From positions 1 to 40,502 of the forward strand of contig DAHXNI010000050.1 of NCBI GenBank assembly GCA_027365475.1: a DNA stretch of 40,502 nt, given 5' to 3'. Numbering within the stretch: the stretch's first letter is position 1; the number at the start of each line of letters is the position of its first letter. The DNA is from Pseudomonadota bacterium (lineage in GTDB: Bacteria; Pseudomonadota; Gammaproteobacteria; JAKAQQ01). Shown here one piece after another: positions 15,122-21,267 of the stretch. The notes under the pieces are model-generated. The model was not told the origin of the DNA. It ran no database searches and saw nothing but the letters and a program-made list of their open reading frames with translations. Position numbers and translations under genes: made by a program.

Positions 15122-15252
15122 CCAGCAGCCGAATTCGAGCAGATGGGGTGTCGGGGCGCGAAGTGCCCGGGCGCGAAACCATCCCGCGTCAGCGGGATGA
15201 AGCAATCCTTGTTCATCGTTCATTGGGCGGCCCGTTGCGGGCCTGGAGGAAA
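15122..15252 (+). promoter_or_regulatory. Hybrid class A/B leader
   Basis: Short stem CTGC/GCAG around a CCGAATTCG loop, the class A linker ATGGGGTG, a second hairpin CGGGGC/GCCCGG and GCGAAACC. It then adds two further hairpins: CATCCCGC/GCGGGATG and GGCCCGTTGCGGGCC, the latter ending before TGGAGG. It links the two classes. Confidence 0.6.
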
Positions 15253-15255
15253 GCC

Positions 15256-15582
15256 ATGTCAACAACAAAACTGACGTCCGACGAGACGGCAGACCTGTGC
15301 GGCGCATTGATTCCGATCCTGGTACGGCGGTCGTCCGCCGAATTTGATCTCAGCCAGATGGCATCGTCGTTTGGCGCGTTCTGTCACGCGTATGGGGTAG
15401 AGGTCGATCTCGACACCGTTCTTGCACTCGCCTGGGAGGCCAATCTCAGCCTGTGGCAGCGGACCACCTGGTCTCTCCCGGGTGCGATGCGCAAAACCGG
15501 GACGCATGCTGGTTTTCAGCGCTCTCGCGCTGGAGAAAGGGTCCGTCGCACAAGCGGCGGGAAACACACACTGGGCCGATAG
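15256..15582 (+). CDS. Small unknown protein whose 3' end runs into the next leader
   Basis: A 108-residue protein, not recognised. The first 75 residues form an acidic helical domain (TSDETADLCGALIPIL, QMASSFGAFCHAYGVEV). The last 25 residues are arginine-rich and encoded by the class B leader of the next gene, so the real fold probably ends near residue 80. Either the leader doubles as coding sequence or a former stop was lost. ATG 15256 has GGAGG upstream. Confidence 0.6.
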   Translation: MSTTKLTSDETADLCGALIPILVRRSSAEFDLSQMASSFGAFCHAYGVEVDLDTVLALAWEANLSLWQRTTWSLPGAMRKTGTHAGFQRSRAGERVRRTSGGKHTLGR

Positions 15583-15594
15583 GTCCGGAGAGAG
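15512..15594 (+). promoter_or_regulatory. Class B leader, copy 3 (NrdJ-like gene)
   Basis: TTTT, hairpin CAGCGC-TCTC-GCGCTG, GAGAAAGGG, hairpin CCGTCGC-ACAA-GCGGCGG, GAAACAC, third hairpin GGGCC/GGTCC, then GGAGAGAGG. The first stem differs from copies 1-2 but the TTTT/GAGAAA extension still pairs. Confidence 0.7.
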
Positions 15595-15597
15595 GCA

Positions 15598-16302
15598 ATG
15601 CAGACGATAGCAAAGAAAATAGTCGACTGGAGTGTTGTCGAAACGCAGGGCGTTGAAACGCCAAGCGTGGCCAACGCAAAGGTGAAACCGGCCGAGCCGG
15701 TGGCCGGACGGGCAGCCGAACCGGCGACGCAGGTCGCCCAGAGGCCGGAGCGCCTCGAGGGGTCGACCTACAAGGTCAAAACCCCGCTGTCCGAACACGC
15801 GATGTACGTCACGATCAATGACATCGTGGTGGACTGCGAGGGAAGACGGGAGGTGAGACCTTTCGAGGTGTTCATCAACACCAAGCACCTCGAGCACTAC
15901 CAGTGGGTAGTGGCACTGACACGGGTCATGTCTGCCCTCTTCAGAAAGGGAGGGGACGTGGCTTTCCTGGTGGACGAGCTCAAGGCAGTGTTCGACCCGG
16001 TCGGCGGGTATTGGAAAGAGGGGCATTTCATGCCCTCTTTGATTGCCGAGATCGGGTATGTCCTGGAACAGCACTTCACCGAGATCGGGATCCTGGACCG
16101 GCGTGAGCAGGACCCGGAACAGAAAAAGCTGATCGCCGAGAAGCGGGCAGCTTATGAGGATGCCAATCGCCAGCAGGATGCGTTCGCGAAGGGAGGGTTC
16201 CCGGCGGGAGCCCAGCTCTGCAGCAAATGTCATGCGGCAGCGGTGGTAGTTCTGGACGGGTGCAAAACCTGTCTCAACTGCGCCGATTCCAAGTGTGGGT
16301 AA
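15598..16302 (+). CDS. Stand-alone NrdJ-type ribonucleotide reductase C-terminal domain (TSCPD plus zinc ribbon)
   Basis: A 234-residue protein corresponding to the C-terminal part of B12-dependent class II ribonucleotide reductase (NrdJ or NrdJb). After a Pro/Ala-rich N-terminal 55 residues, MYVTINDI, RPFEVFIN, then WVVALTRVMSALFRKGGDV and ELKAVFDPVGGYW match that domain closely, and CSKC, GCKTCLNC and SKCG form the terminal cysteine cluster. The catalytic NrdJ barrel is absent from the window. It may complement a split reductase encoded elsewhere, bind the host enzyme or have become a regulator (inference). ATG 15598 lies just after the leader. Confidence 0.85.
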   Translation: MQTIAKKIVDWSVVETQGVETPSVANAKVKPAEPVAGRAAEPATQVAQRPERLEGSTYKVKTPLSEHAMYVTINDIVVDCEGRREVRPFEVFINTKHLEHYQWVVALTRVMSALFRKGGDVAFLVDELKAVFDPVGGYWKEGHFMPSLIAEIGYVLEQHFTEIGILDRREQDPEQKKLIAEKRAAYEDANRQQDAFAKGGFPAGAQLCSKCHAAAVVVLDGCKTCLNCADSKCG

Positions 16303-16313
16303 GAACCACGCGT

Positions 16314-16381
16314 GCGGGTTGGGGAAACGGTGGATTTACGCATAAGTTGCGACTTATCCGTAATCCCCGTCCCCGCCCGCG
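16314..16381 (+). other. Long imperfect hairpin after the NrdJ-like gene
   Basis: The arms GCGGG, GGGGA, CGG and GGATTTACGCATAAG pair with CTTATCCGTAATCC, CCG, TCCCC and CCCGC around a TTGCGA loop. About 25 pairs with small bulges and no T-tract. Likely a 3'-end or processing structure between two genes. Confidence 0.6.
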
Positions 16382-16397
16382 GGAAGGCCGATGCGAA

Positions 16398-16484
16398 TTC
16401 CAGCGTTCCCAGTGTTTCAACACTGGCGAAAGGCCCGACGCAAGCGCGACGGGGAAACACCACATGCCCTGTGGGGCTGGAGGG
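16398..16484 (+). promoter_or_regulatory. Class B leader, copy 4
   Basis: Hairpin CCAGTGTT-TC-AACACTGG, CGAAAGG, hairpin CCCGACGC/GCGACGGGG type, AAACACC, third hairpin GCCC-TGTG-GGGC, then TGGAGGG. All stems differ from the other copies. Confidence 0.7.
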
Positions 16485-16491
16485 AATGCAG

Positions 16492-16755
16492 ATGAATGAG
16501 ATGAGTGCGACGAGCAGAGAGTTGCCACCATGGCGGCTGGCCATGCTGGAGGACGGCATCCTCGATATCGAGGAGGTCCGGCTGGTGGGGCGGGTCACGT
16601 ATCTGGTCGTGACCTGGTTCAAGGACGGATCCGCGCAGACCCAGCTGGCGCGTGACAGGGCGGGCGACCGCCGTCTGATCGGGAATCCGGTCACGCACCG
16701 TGCGGCGGACCGTCATTACGTCCAGTGTCTGGCCGAACGGATATTAAAGTATTGA
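16492..16755 (+). CDS. Small unknown protein
   Basis: An 87-residue protein, not recognised. The core reads GILDIEEVRLVGRVTYLVVTWFKDGSAQTQLA, two beta strands and a turn, followed by a basic helix with HRAADRHYVQCLAERIL. Soluble. ATG 16492 is chosen over ATG 16486 because GGAGGG ends 7 nt before it. Confidence 0.6.
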   Translation: MNEMSATSRELPPWRLAMLEDGILDIEEVRLVGRVTYLVVTWFKDGSAQTQLARDRAGDRRLIGNPVTHRAADRHYVQCLAERILKY

Positions 16756-16809
16756 CGCGAGATCCATGCGGGTGGCTGTATGCCACCCGCAATGGGTACA
16801 GAACAACCG

Positions 16810-16904
16810 GTTTTCGGTGCTCACACACCGGGAAAAGGGCCCGTCGCGCAAGCGGCGGGGAGAAATCAAAAGCCGGGCCTTACGGGCCGGCCCGTAGAGA
16901 GGAG
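16810..16904 (+). promoter_or_regulatory. Class B leader, copy 5
   Basis: TTTT, hairpin CGGTG-CTCACA-CACCG, GGAAAAGGG, hairpin CCCGTCGC-GCAA-GCGGCGGG, GAGAAATC, third hairpin GGGCC/GGCCC, then AGAGGAG. It shares the second hairpin sequence with copies 6-8. Confidence 0.75.
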
Positions 16905-16908
16905 ACCG

Positions 16909-17619
16909 ATGATAAATCATCTACTGTTACCAACGACGCTGAGCATGCACGAAATGTTCATGCGACAGGCCGGCGGCGCAGCCCTGTCGGGCGACATGGA
17001 CAAGGCGTTGCGTTGCATGATCTACGCGCACCAGAGTTATACGAAAGCCGCGCGGATGAATGACGAGGTAGCCACTTCGTATGTCCTGGCATGCCTCGAA
17101 GCCAGAAGTGAGAACGATACGGATAATCCCGAGGGAATGCTGGATGACATCCTTGCCAAGATCGAGACGGCAGTAAAAGACTCGAATCCAGCGGATCAAT
17201 CGCCGCTTGCGGACGATCTCTGGCATGAGATGACGGGCATGGACCCCATATACCGCCTCGTCACGAGAACGGACAGGAACGGCGTTCCCTTGACGGTTCG
17301 TGCGTATCCAGACCTGCGTAACGCGCACCGGGTCATCGCACAAGCCGCGCTGAAGGATAGCGCGGTGGCCACGCTGTACGCGCAGGCGTGTCTCGAGTGC
17401 GGAAAGGAGCTGGCCCCGCCGGACGCCCGGCGGATGCTGGTGGACATCGTTGACACGATCGAAAAACAGGTCAAACGCGTGCGACAGGCGGATCAATCGC
17501 CGCTTGCGGACGATCTCTGGCATGAGATGACGGGCCTGGATCCTGCATACCGTCTCGTCTTTGGAGTGGGAACGGACGAGAACGGCGGGCCGATGATGGT
17601 TCTAGTGCATCACGGTTGA
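16909..17619 (+). CDS. Unknown protein with two copies of a repeated domain
   Basis: A 236-residue protein, not recognised. Two units of about 105 residues share the block DQSPLADDLWHEMTG, then D-x(3)-YRLV and a D-x-NG-x-P ending. In each unit helical sequence with YVLACLEAR or YAQACLECG precedes that block. Related single units occur in the proteins at 19429 and 20397, so this is an expanded family within the element. Soluble, helical. AGAGGAG lies upstream of ATG 16909. Confidence 0.7.
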   Translation: MINHLLLPTTLSMHEMFMRQAGGAALSGDMDKALRCMIYAHQSYTKAARMNDEVATSYVLACLEARSENDTDNPEGMLDDILAKIETAVKDSNPADQSPLADDLWHEMTGMDPIYRLVTRTDRNGVPLTVRAYPDLRNAHRVIAQAALKDSAVATLYAQACLECGKELAPPDARRMLVDIVDTIEKQVKRVRQADQSPLADDLWHEMTGLDPAYRLVFGVGTDENGGPMMVLVHHG

Positions 17620-17633
17620 TGGAACATCCGGGA

Positions 17634-17659
17634 CACACGGCGGCTTGGCCCGCCGTGTG
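17634..17659 (+). other. Hairpin after the two-domain gene
   Basis: Ten-bp perfect stem CACACGGCGG/CCGCCGTGTG with loop CTTGGC. No T-tract follows. Confidence 0.6.
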
Positions 17660-17693
17660 GATCCGGGGGGCGTTCCCAAACAACGAGTTGACA

Positions 17694-17796
17694 CTTTTTC
17701 GGTGCTTCGGCACCGGGAAAAGGGCCCGTCGCGCAAGCGGCGGGGAAATCTACCTCTCGGCACCAGGTGCCGCGGTACCAAGTGCCGCTAGGAGGA
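17694..17796 (+). promoter_or_regulatory. Class B leader, copy 6 (24-codon ORF)
   Basis: TTTTT, hairpin CGGTGC-TTCG-GCACCG, GGAAAAGGG, hairpin CCCGTCGC-GCAA-GCGGCGGG, GAAATC, a third hairpin GGCACC/GGTGCC with a second copy (GCGGTACC/AGTGCCGC), then AGGAGGAG. Confidence 0.8.
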
Positions 17797-17799
17797 GAA

Positions 17800-17874
17800 A
17801 TGTGGATCGATGATAAAACCTTGCTCACTGAAAATGGTGAGCGCGTAGACCTGACCCCATTGATTTGGGGCTAG
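17800..17874 (+). CDS. Possible 24-residue peptide
   Basis: ATG-started ORF encoding MWIDDKTLLTENGERVDLTP and four more residues, directly after a complete class B leader and a strong AGGAGGAG 4-5 nt upstream. Too short for homology. It could be a leader peptide for the downstream hairpins and gene at 18009, or a remnant of a longer gene. Confidence 0.45.
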   Translation: MWIDDKTLLTENGERVDLTPLIWG

Positions 17875-17888
17875 GTTCGAGGGAGTAA

Positions 17889-17917
17889 GCGAGACGGCGT
17901 CTGAACCGCCGTCTCGC
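17889..17917 (+). other. Perfect hairpin downstream of the 24-codon ORF
   Basis: Eleven-bp perfect stem GCGAGACGGCG/CGCCGTCTCGC with a 7-nt loop. No T-tract. Confidence 0.65.
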
Positions 17918-17932
17918 GGATCCCGATCCGGG

Positions 17933-17995
17933 GTGGTTCCACCTCTGTCACTGGCCGGCATGCCGATATGGCGCCGGTGGCAGAGGTGGAACCAC
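17933..17995 (+). promoter_or_regulatory. Very long hairpin directly before a ribosome-binding site
   Basis: The 23-nt arms at 17933-17955 and 17973-17995 pair fully, with only two G-T wobbles, around a 17-nt loop that itself contains CGGCATGCCG. The hairpin ends 2 nt before TGGAG and 14 nt before ATG 18009. As RNA it would be very stable; as DNA it could form a cruciform. Confidence 0.75.
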
Positions 17996-18008
17996 ACTGG
18001 AGTAAGAC

Positions 18009-18239
18009 ATGAAAGACGACAATGTTGCCGTTAATGTTGCTGTTACGGTTCTGCATGAGAATGGCAGAACCTTCCTTAAAGAATGTCATGGATGCGAGAA
18101 GGCGACGGTCACGGAAGTCCCGGCCACCACAGGAGAAATCCTGGCGTGGGCGCGGGACATCTACCGGGGTCGCCTCACCTCCTTTCAGGAGGTGATTAAA
18201 AACAGAGGCGGTGAACGGGTCAGAACGATCACCGTCTAG
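18009..18239 (+). CDS. Small unknown protein
   Basis: A 76-residue protein, not recognised. The N-terminal half is a predicted beta region (VAVNVAVTVLHENGRTFLKECHGC) and the C-terminal half is a helix followed by a beta ending (RVRTITV). Two Cys in a C-x2-C pattern near residues 27-30 could bind metal. It has no double-hairpin leader; the long hairpin at 17933 takes that place. Confidence 0.6.
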   Translation: MKDDNVAVNVAVTVLHENGRTFLKECHGCEKATVTEVPATTGEILAWARDIYRGRLTSFQEVIKNRGGERVRTITV

Positions 18240-18243
18240 CTGA

Positions 18244-18275
18244 AAGGGGCGCCGCTTTGCGGCGTCCCTTTTTTT
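18244..18275 (+). terminator. Strong Rho-independent terminator
   Basis: Ten-bp stem GGGGCGCCGC/GCGGCGTCCC with loop TTT and seven T's. It lies about 10 nt before the next class B leader, with no room for a normal promoter between them. Confidence 0.9.
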
Positions 18276-18284
18276 CAAGCGCTT

Positions 18285-18371
18285 TCCGTTTTTCGGTGCT
18301 TCGGCACCGGGAGAAGGCCCGTCGCGCAAGCGGCGGGGAAATCGTCAATCGCCCCCGAGGGGGCTGGAGGG
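18285..18371 (+). promoter_or_regulatory. Class B leader, copy 7
   Basis: TTTTT, hairpin CGGTGC-TTCG-GCACCG, GGAGAAGG, hairpin CCCGTCGC-GCAA-GCGGCGGG, GAAATC, third hairpin GCCCCC/GGGGGC, then TGGAGGG. It follows a strong terminator almost immediately. Confidence 0.8.
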
Positions 18372-18374
18372 AAA

Positions 18375-18764
18375 ATGAATCAGCCACAAATGAATGTGCT
18401 GCGCCGGGACAACGCCGGCAACTGGCACGGGAAACAGGCATTCGCCAGACAGGCGAGGGCCTTGCTTAAAAACCTGGCCATCGCGATGGGCCTCAAGCCG
18501 GGCGAATACGATCTCGCCTCGATGCGGGGCGGGATTGCGGTCAATGGGGAAATGGTATTGCACACCAACACCGTCTACATCATGGTGGGCGCCCTGCCAG
18601 ACCAGGTTCTGGTGAGGGCCTGCAGAAGCAGGCGCGACTATAAGGGGTACGCCAATCACTGGATACCCGTAGCAGCCCTGTTCGATATGGATGGGATGCT
18701 CCGCATCATCCGGAAAGTACAGGAGGATCGGGAGGACACATGGTCAAAACATTCTTCCGCCTGA
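18375..18764 (+). CDS. Small unknown protein
   Basis: A 129-residue protein, not recognised. A helical N-terminus (KQAFARQARALLKNLAIAMGL) leads into GEYDLASMRGGIAVNGEMVLHTNTVYIMV and a basic RACRSRRDYKGYANHW segment. Soluble, mixed alpha/beta; the core could bind nucleic acid, but no family is recognised. Its 3' end overlaps the next gene by 25 nt. ATG 18375 follows GGAGGG. Confidence 0.65.
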   Translation: MNQPQMNVLRRDNAGNWHGKQAFARQARALLKNLAIAMGLKPGEYDLASMRGGIAVNGEMVLHTNTVYIMVGALPDQVLVRACRSRRDYKGYANHWIPVAALFDMDGMLRIIRKVQEDREDTWSKHSSA

Positions 18765-19432
18765 TCGGCACCGGGCTCACGGTCAAGGGTATGGATATAC
18801 CGGCCGTTGTGGCGCTGGCCGCCGAGCTGAGAATCCAGATTGCGGAACCGGACTGGACCACGGTGGAAGCGGCGCAATCCTTTCGGGAAGGGTTGAACGC
18901 CTGCCCGGATGCGGACGCCTTCCTGTCCCTTCTCTGGGAGACGGGCGATCTGGTTCGTATCCTGCCGGAATATCGGCGGGCGGACCAGCTGATCCAGTCT
19001 CCGACCTTTCATCCGGAGGGATCAGTATGGAACCACATCCGTGAGGTGGTTGCACGGGTCGATCCGGCCTATCGGATGAGTGCGTTGTTGCACGACATCG
19101 GCAAGCCGGCGACCGCAAAGCGGATCCAGGGCAACCTGGATGGCGCGTATCAGTTCCCGAAACACGCGACGGTCGGGGCGGATCTCATCCGTAACCAGGT
19201 TGCGGCACGTCTCGGACTGGATGAGTGGGAAACAAACGAAGCGGCTACGGTTGCGCGTCTGCACCTGGTGCCGCTGCGGTCAGACCGGACTCCGGACCGG
19301 ATCCGCAAGTTCCAGGAGGCAGCGGGACCACATCTTGCGGCCCTGCACGCGGTGTGCAAAGCGGACGTCGGAAAGCTCTGGGGGTTTTTTGAAGAGCCCT
19401 TCTTCGAACCGTCGGCTGTAGCGTTGCCGTGA
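18740..19432 (+). CDS. HD-domain protein resembling the CCA-transferase HD region
   Basis: A 230-residue HD phosphohydrolase-like protein. SPTFHPEGSVWNHIREVV and MSALLHDIGKPAT, then YQFPKHATVGADL, match the metal-binding His/HD motifs of the HD domain fused to bacterial CCA-adding enzymes. No nucleotidyltransferase domain is present, and the N-terminal 90 residues are helical. It may act as a phosphatase or phosphodiesterase on nucleotides or RNA ends. It overlaps the previous gene by 25 nt and has GGAGG 4 nt before ATG 18740. Confidence 0.75.
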   Translation: MVKTFFRLIGTGLTVKGMDIPAVVALAAELRIQIAEPDWTTVEAAQSFREGLNACPDADAFLSLLWETGDLVRILPEYRRADQLIQSPTFHPEGSVWNHIREVVARVDPAYRMSALLHDIGKPATAKRIQGNLDGAYQFPKHATVGADLIRNQVAARLGLDEWETNEAATVARLHLVPLRSDRTPDRIRKFQEAAGPHLAALHAVCKADVGKLWGFFEEPFFEPSAVALP

Positions 19433-19824
19433 ACCTGGAAGATGCACTTTCGGACACTGCGAAAACGGCACTGAACCGTCTGAAGGATGGGGCCGTCCAA
19501 GCAGCCATCGCGGGTGATCTGGACCGGGCATGGGACTGCATGAGTGAAGCGGGTCGAATCTTCAGAGAGGAGGCCAATAGCAGCAGTGCCGTGGCGCGCG
19601 AGTATGTTCTCAGGGCCATCGAGAACAGTAACGAATGTGATCGTGACGAAGCCAACCGCATTTTGCTGGAGGCGCTGGCCAATGTCGAAAACGCCGGAAC
19701 GGAAGCGGAAGCCGATCACATCTGGGAACAATCCACGGGAGTGGATGCGACCGAACGGTTGGTGCCAAGTCGCGATCCGAACGGATCCATGACATTAGTT
19801 CTGGCCCACCGGGATGCCACATAG
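19429..19824 (+). CDS. Unknown protein, single unit of the repeated domain family
   Basis: A 131-residue protein with a helical N-terminus and the family ending WEQSTGVDATERLV, D-x-NGS, then VLAHRD. It aligns with each half of the protein at 16909. The GTG start overlaps the preceding stop (GTGA), so it is translationally coupled to the HD protein. Function unknown. Confidence 0.65.
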   Translation: MNLEDALSDTAKTALNRLKDGAVQAAIAGDLDRAWDCMSEAGRIFREEANSSSAVAREYVLRAIENSNECDRDEANRILLEALANVENAGTEAEADHIWEQSTGVDATERLVPSRDPNGSMTLVLAHRDAT

Positions 19825-19850
19825 GGATACTTCCCCAAGGGATCTGTCTC

Positions 19851-19898
19851 GCCCGGAGAGATGCAGCGGATCTTCCGCTGTATTTCTCCCGGCGGGGC
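19851..19898 (+). other. Long hairpin between two genes
   Basis: Arms GCCCGGAGAGATGCAGCGG and CCGCTGTATTTCTCCCGG pair with several G-T wobbles around ATCTT. No T-tract; it lies just before the next class B leader. Confidence 0.65.
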
Positions 19899-19911
19899 CA
19901 TTACAAACACT

Positions 19912-20000
19912 GTTTTTCGGTGCTCACGCACCGGGAAAAGGGCCCGTCGCGCAAGCGGCGGGGAAATCAACCCAATCGGTCCATTCGGGACGGGAGAGGT
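19912..20000 (+). promoter_or_regulatory. Class B leader, copy 8
   Basis: TTTTT, hairpin CGGTGC-TCAC-GCACCG, GGAAAAGGG, hairpin CCCGTCGC-GCAA-GCGGCGGG, GAAATC, a weaker third hairpin GTCC/GGAC, then GGGAGAGG before ATG 20005. Confidence 0.8.
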
Positions 20001-20004
20001 TAGC

Positions 20005-20400
20005 ATGAAATTTGTAGTCGAATACACCTTGCCCTACGTACATGTAGTCAGGGTGGGAGTGGCGGCAGCCACCCAGGAAAAGGCGATCGAAAAGGCCGAA
20101 CAGGCCTTCTCGGACTGCTCGATCTGGGAGGACACCAAGAAAATACCGCTCCTCGAGGACGTCTTCGAGGAAGTGGGCGATACGGCAGAAGCCGTTCGAT
20201 TTACCGCAGAGGCCTGCCGAAAATGGCCGAAGCGGTCCCGTACGGTGCGCAACAAGAAGTCTGACGAGTGGGCGCAAATAGCAGTCGAGCTGCTGGTTGC
20301 GGCCTATAAAAATGGAGCCGAAAGCAGCGGCAGCGTCGACTGGTCAGACCTGGACGCGGCGGCCGAGGCAGCCCGGAAATCCGCGAGGCTGCGGAAATGA
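20005..20400 (+). CDS. Small unknown protein
   Basis: A 131-residue protein, not recognised. A beta-strand start (FVVEYTLPYVHVVRVGVAAAT) and an amphipathic helix (EKAIEKAEQAFSDC) suggest a small alpha/beta domain; the C-terminal half is a charged helix. The stop overlaps the next start (ATGA). Confidence 0.6.
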   Translation: MKFVVEYTLPYVHVVRVGVAAATQEKAIEKAEQAFSDCSIWEDTKKIPLLEDVFEEVGDTAEAVRFTAEACRKWPKRSRTVRNKKSDEWAQIAVELLVAAYKNGAESSGSVDWSDLDAAAEAARKSARLRK

Positions 20401-20684
20401 AAAAGGCGGCAGCCGGCAAAGTCGAGATCCGGACTTCGGATGATGAAAAGGCTTACGACTTGGCCATAGAGTCAATTCGGGCGGCTGAACACGTCAGTCA
20501 CTGCGTAGCCCACCGGATGCTGATCACCATGGTTGGCGAGATCGATGGATGGGAAGAGCCTTACCAGAGGGATGCGGTCTGGGAGTCTTTGACCGGAGTC
20601 GTCGCAAGCGAGCGGCTGACGATGATGTACGACCAGAGTGGCACCCTGGTGTTTGCGAGGGCCAATTCCCCATGTCACAGGTGA
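20397..20684 (+). CDS. Unknown protein, short member of the repeated domain family
   Basis: A 95-residue protein whose second half (WESLTGVVASERL, then YDQSGTLVFARAN) matches the ending of the repeats at 16909 and 19429, so it is the fourth unit of that family in the window. ATGA overlap with the preceding gene and 13-nt overlap with the RadC-like gene place it in one operon. Confidence 0.6.
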   Translation: MKKAAAGKVEIRTSDDEKAYDLAIESIRAAEHVSHCVAHRMLITMVGEIDGWEEPYQRDAVWESLTGVVASERLTMMYDQSGTLVFARANSPCHR

Positions 20685-21190
20685 GCGGCCGGAGCACGTC
20701 GGGGGTTCAGCAGCTGTTCGTCAGGGACGCCAGCGGAAGCTATATTCCAGCTGGCGTCGCCGAAGTGGTGGGGACCGCAAAGAATCTCATCGGCAAACAG
20801 CTGGCGAGAAAAAGCCGGAGGCTCAACAATCCGGAGATAGCGATCGATTGGCTGCGTTTCAATCTCTGGGATCGGTCACGCGAGACGTTCTGCGTGATCT
20901 ATCTCGATGCCCAGCATCGGGTATTGAAGGTGGAGGAACTCTTTCACGGCACGCTCACGACCTGCGCAGTCTATCCACGCGAGGTCGCCAAGCATGCCCT
21001 GATAGAGAACGCGGCAAATGTAATTGCCTGCCACAACCATCCCAGTTCATGCCCTGATCCGTCAGAAGATGATATCGCCATGACCAAAAAGCTCAAGGAA
21101 GTGTTAAGCCTGATTGAGGTCAATGTGATCGATCACATTGTGATCGGCGGCGGAGAGGCAATCAGCATGGCCAAAAGAGGACTGATATGA
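20672..21190 (+). CDS. radC: RadC-like JAB/MPN protein
   Basis: A 172-residue RadC-family protein. The JAMM-type metal motif is complete: H121-N-H123, then S131 and D134 in HNHPSSCPDPS. RadC-like proteins are common in plasmids and integrative elements; despite the name their role in DNA repair is not established. The N-terminal helix-hairpin-helix region of longer RadC proteins is absent or shortened. ATG 20672 overlaps the previous gene, so it is translationally coupled. TATGA ends the gene. Confidence 0.85.
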   Translation: MSQVSGRSTSGVQQLFVRDASGSYIPAGVAEVVGTAKNLIGKQLARKSRRLNNPEIAIDWLRFNLWDRSRETFCVIYLDAQHRVLKVEELFHGTLTTCAVYPREVAKHALIENAANVIACHNHPSSCPDPSEDDIAMTKKLKEVLSLIEVNVIDHIVIGGGEAISMAKRGLI

Positions 21191-21236
21191 AAGGAGGTTA
21201 TCCAATCCGGGCGGCTTCGGCCGCCCCGGATTGGAG
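21190..21236 (+). other. Extended Shine-Dalgarno sequence and strong hairpin without a gene
   Basis: AAAGGAGGTTATCC (about 21190-21203) differs by one base from the full complement of a bacterial 16S rRNA 3' end. It is followed by a 14-bp stem (CCAATCCGG-GCGGC/GCCGCCCCGGATTGG, one bulge) capped by TTCG. No good start codon is at normal distance. Confidence 0.5.
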
Positions 21237-21267
21237 GACAGGGTCGAGGGAACCGGCAACGAGCTGA

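Noticed and set aside
17688-17700. TTGACA before class B leader copy 6 as a promoter
   Set aside because: No -10 box follows at 16-18 nt and the other class B copies lack it; the hexamer is probably chance.
21187-21267. 26-codon ORF overlapping the RadC stop
   Set aside because: Its Shine-Dalgarno-like sequence lies inside rather than before the ORF, and the peptide is just the translated hairpin.
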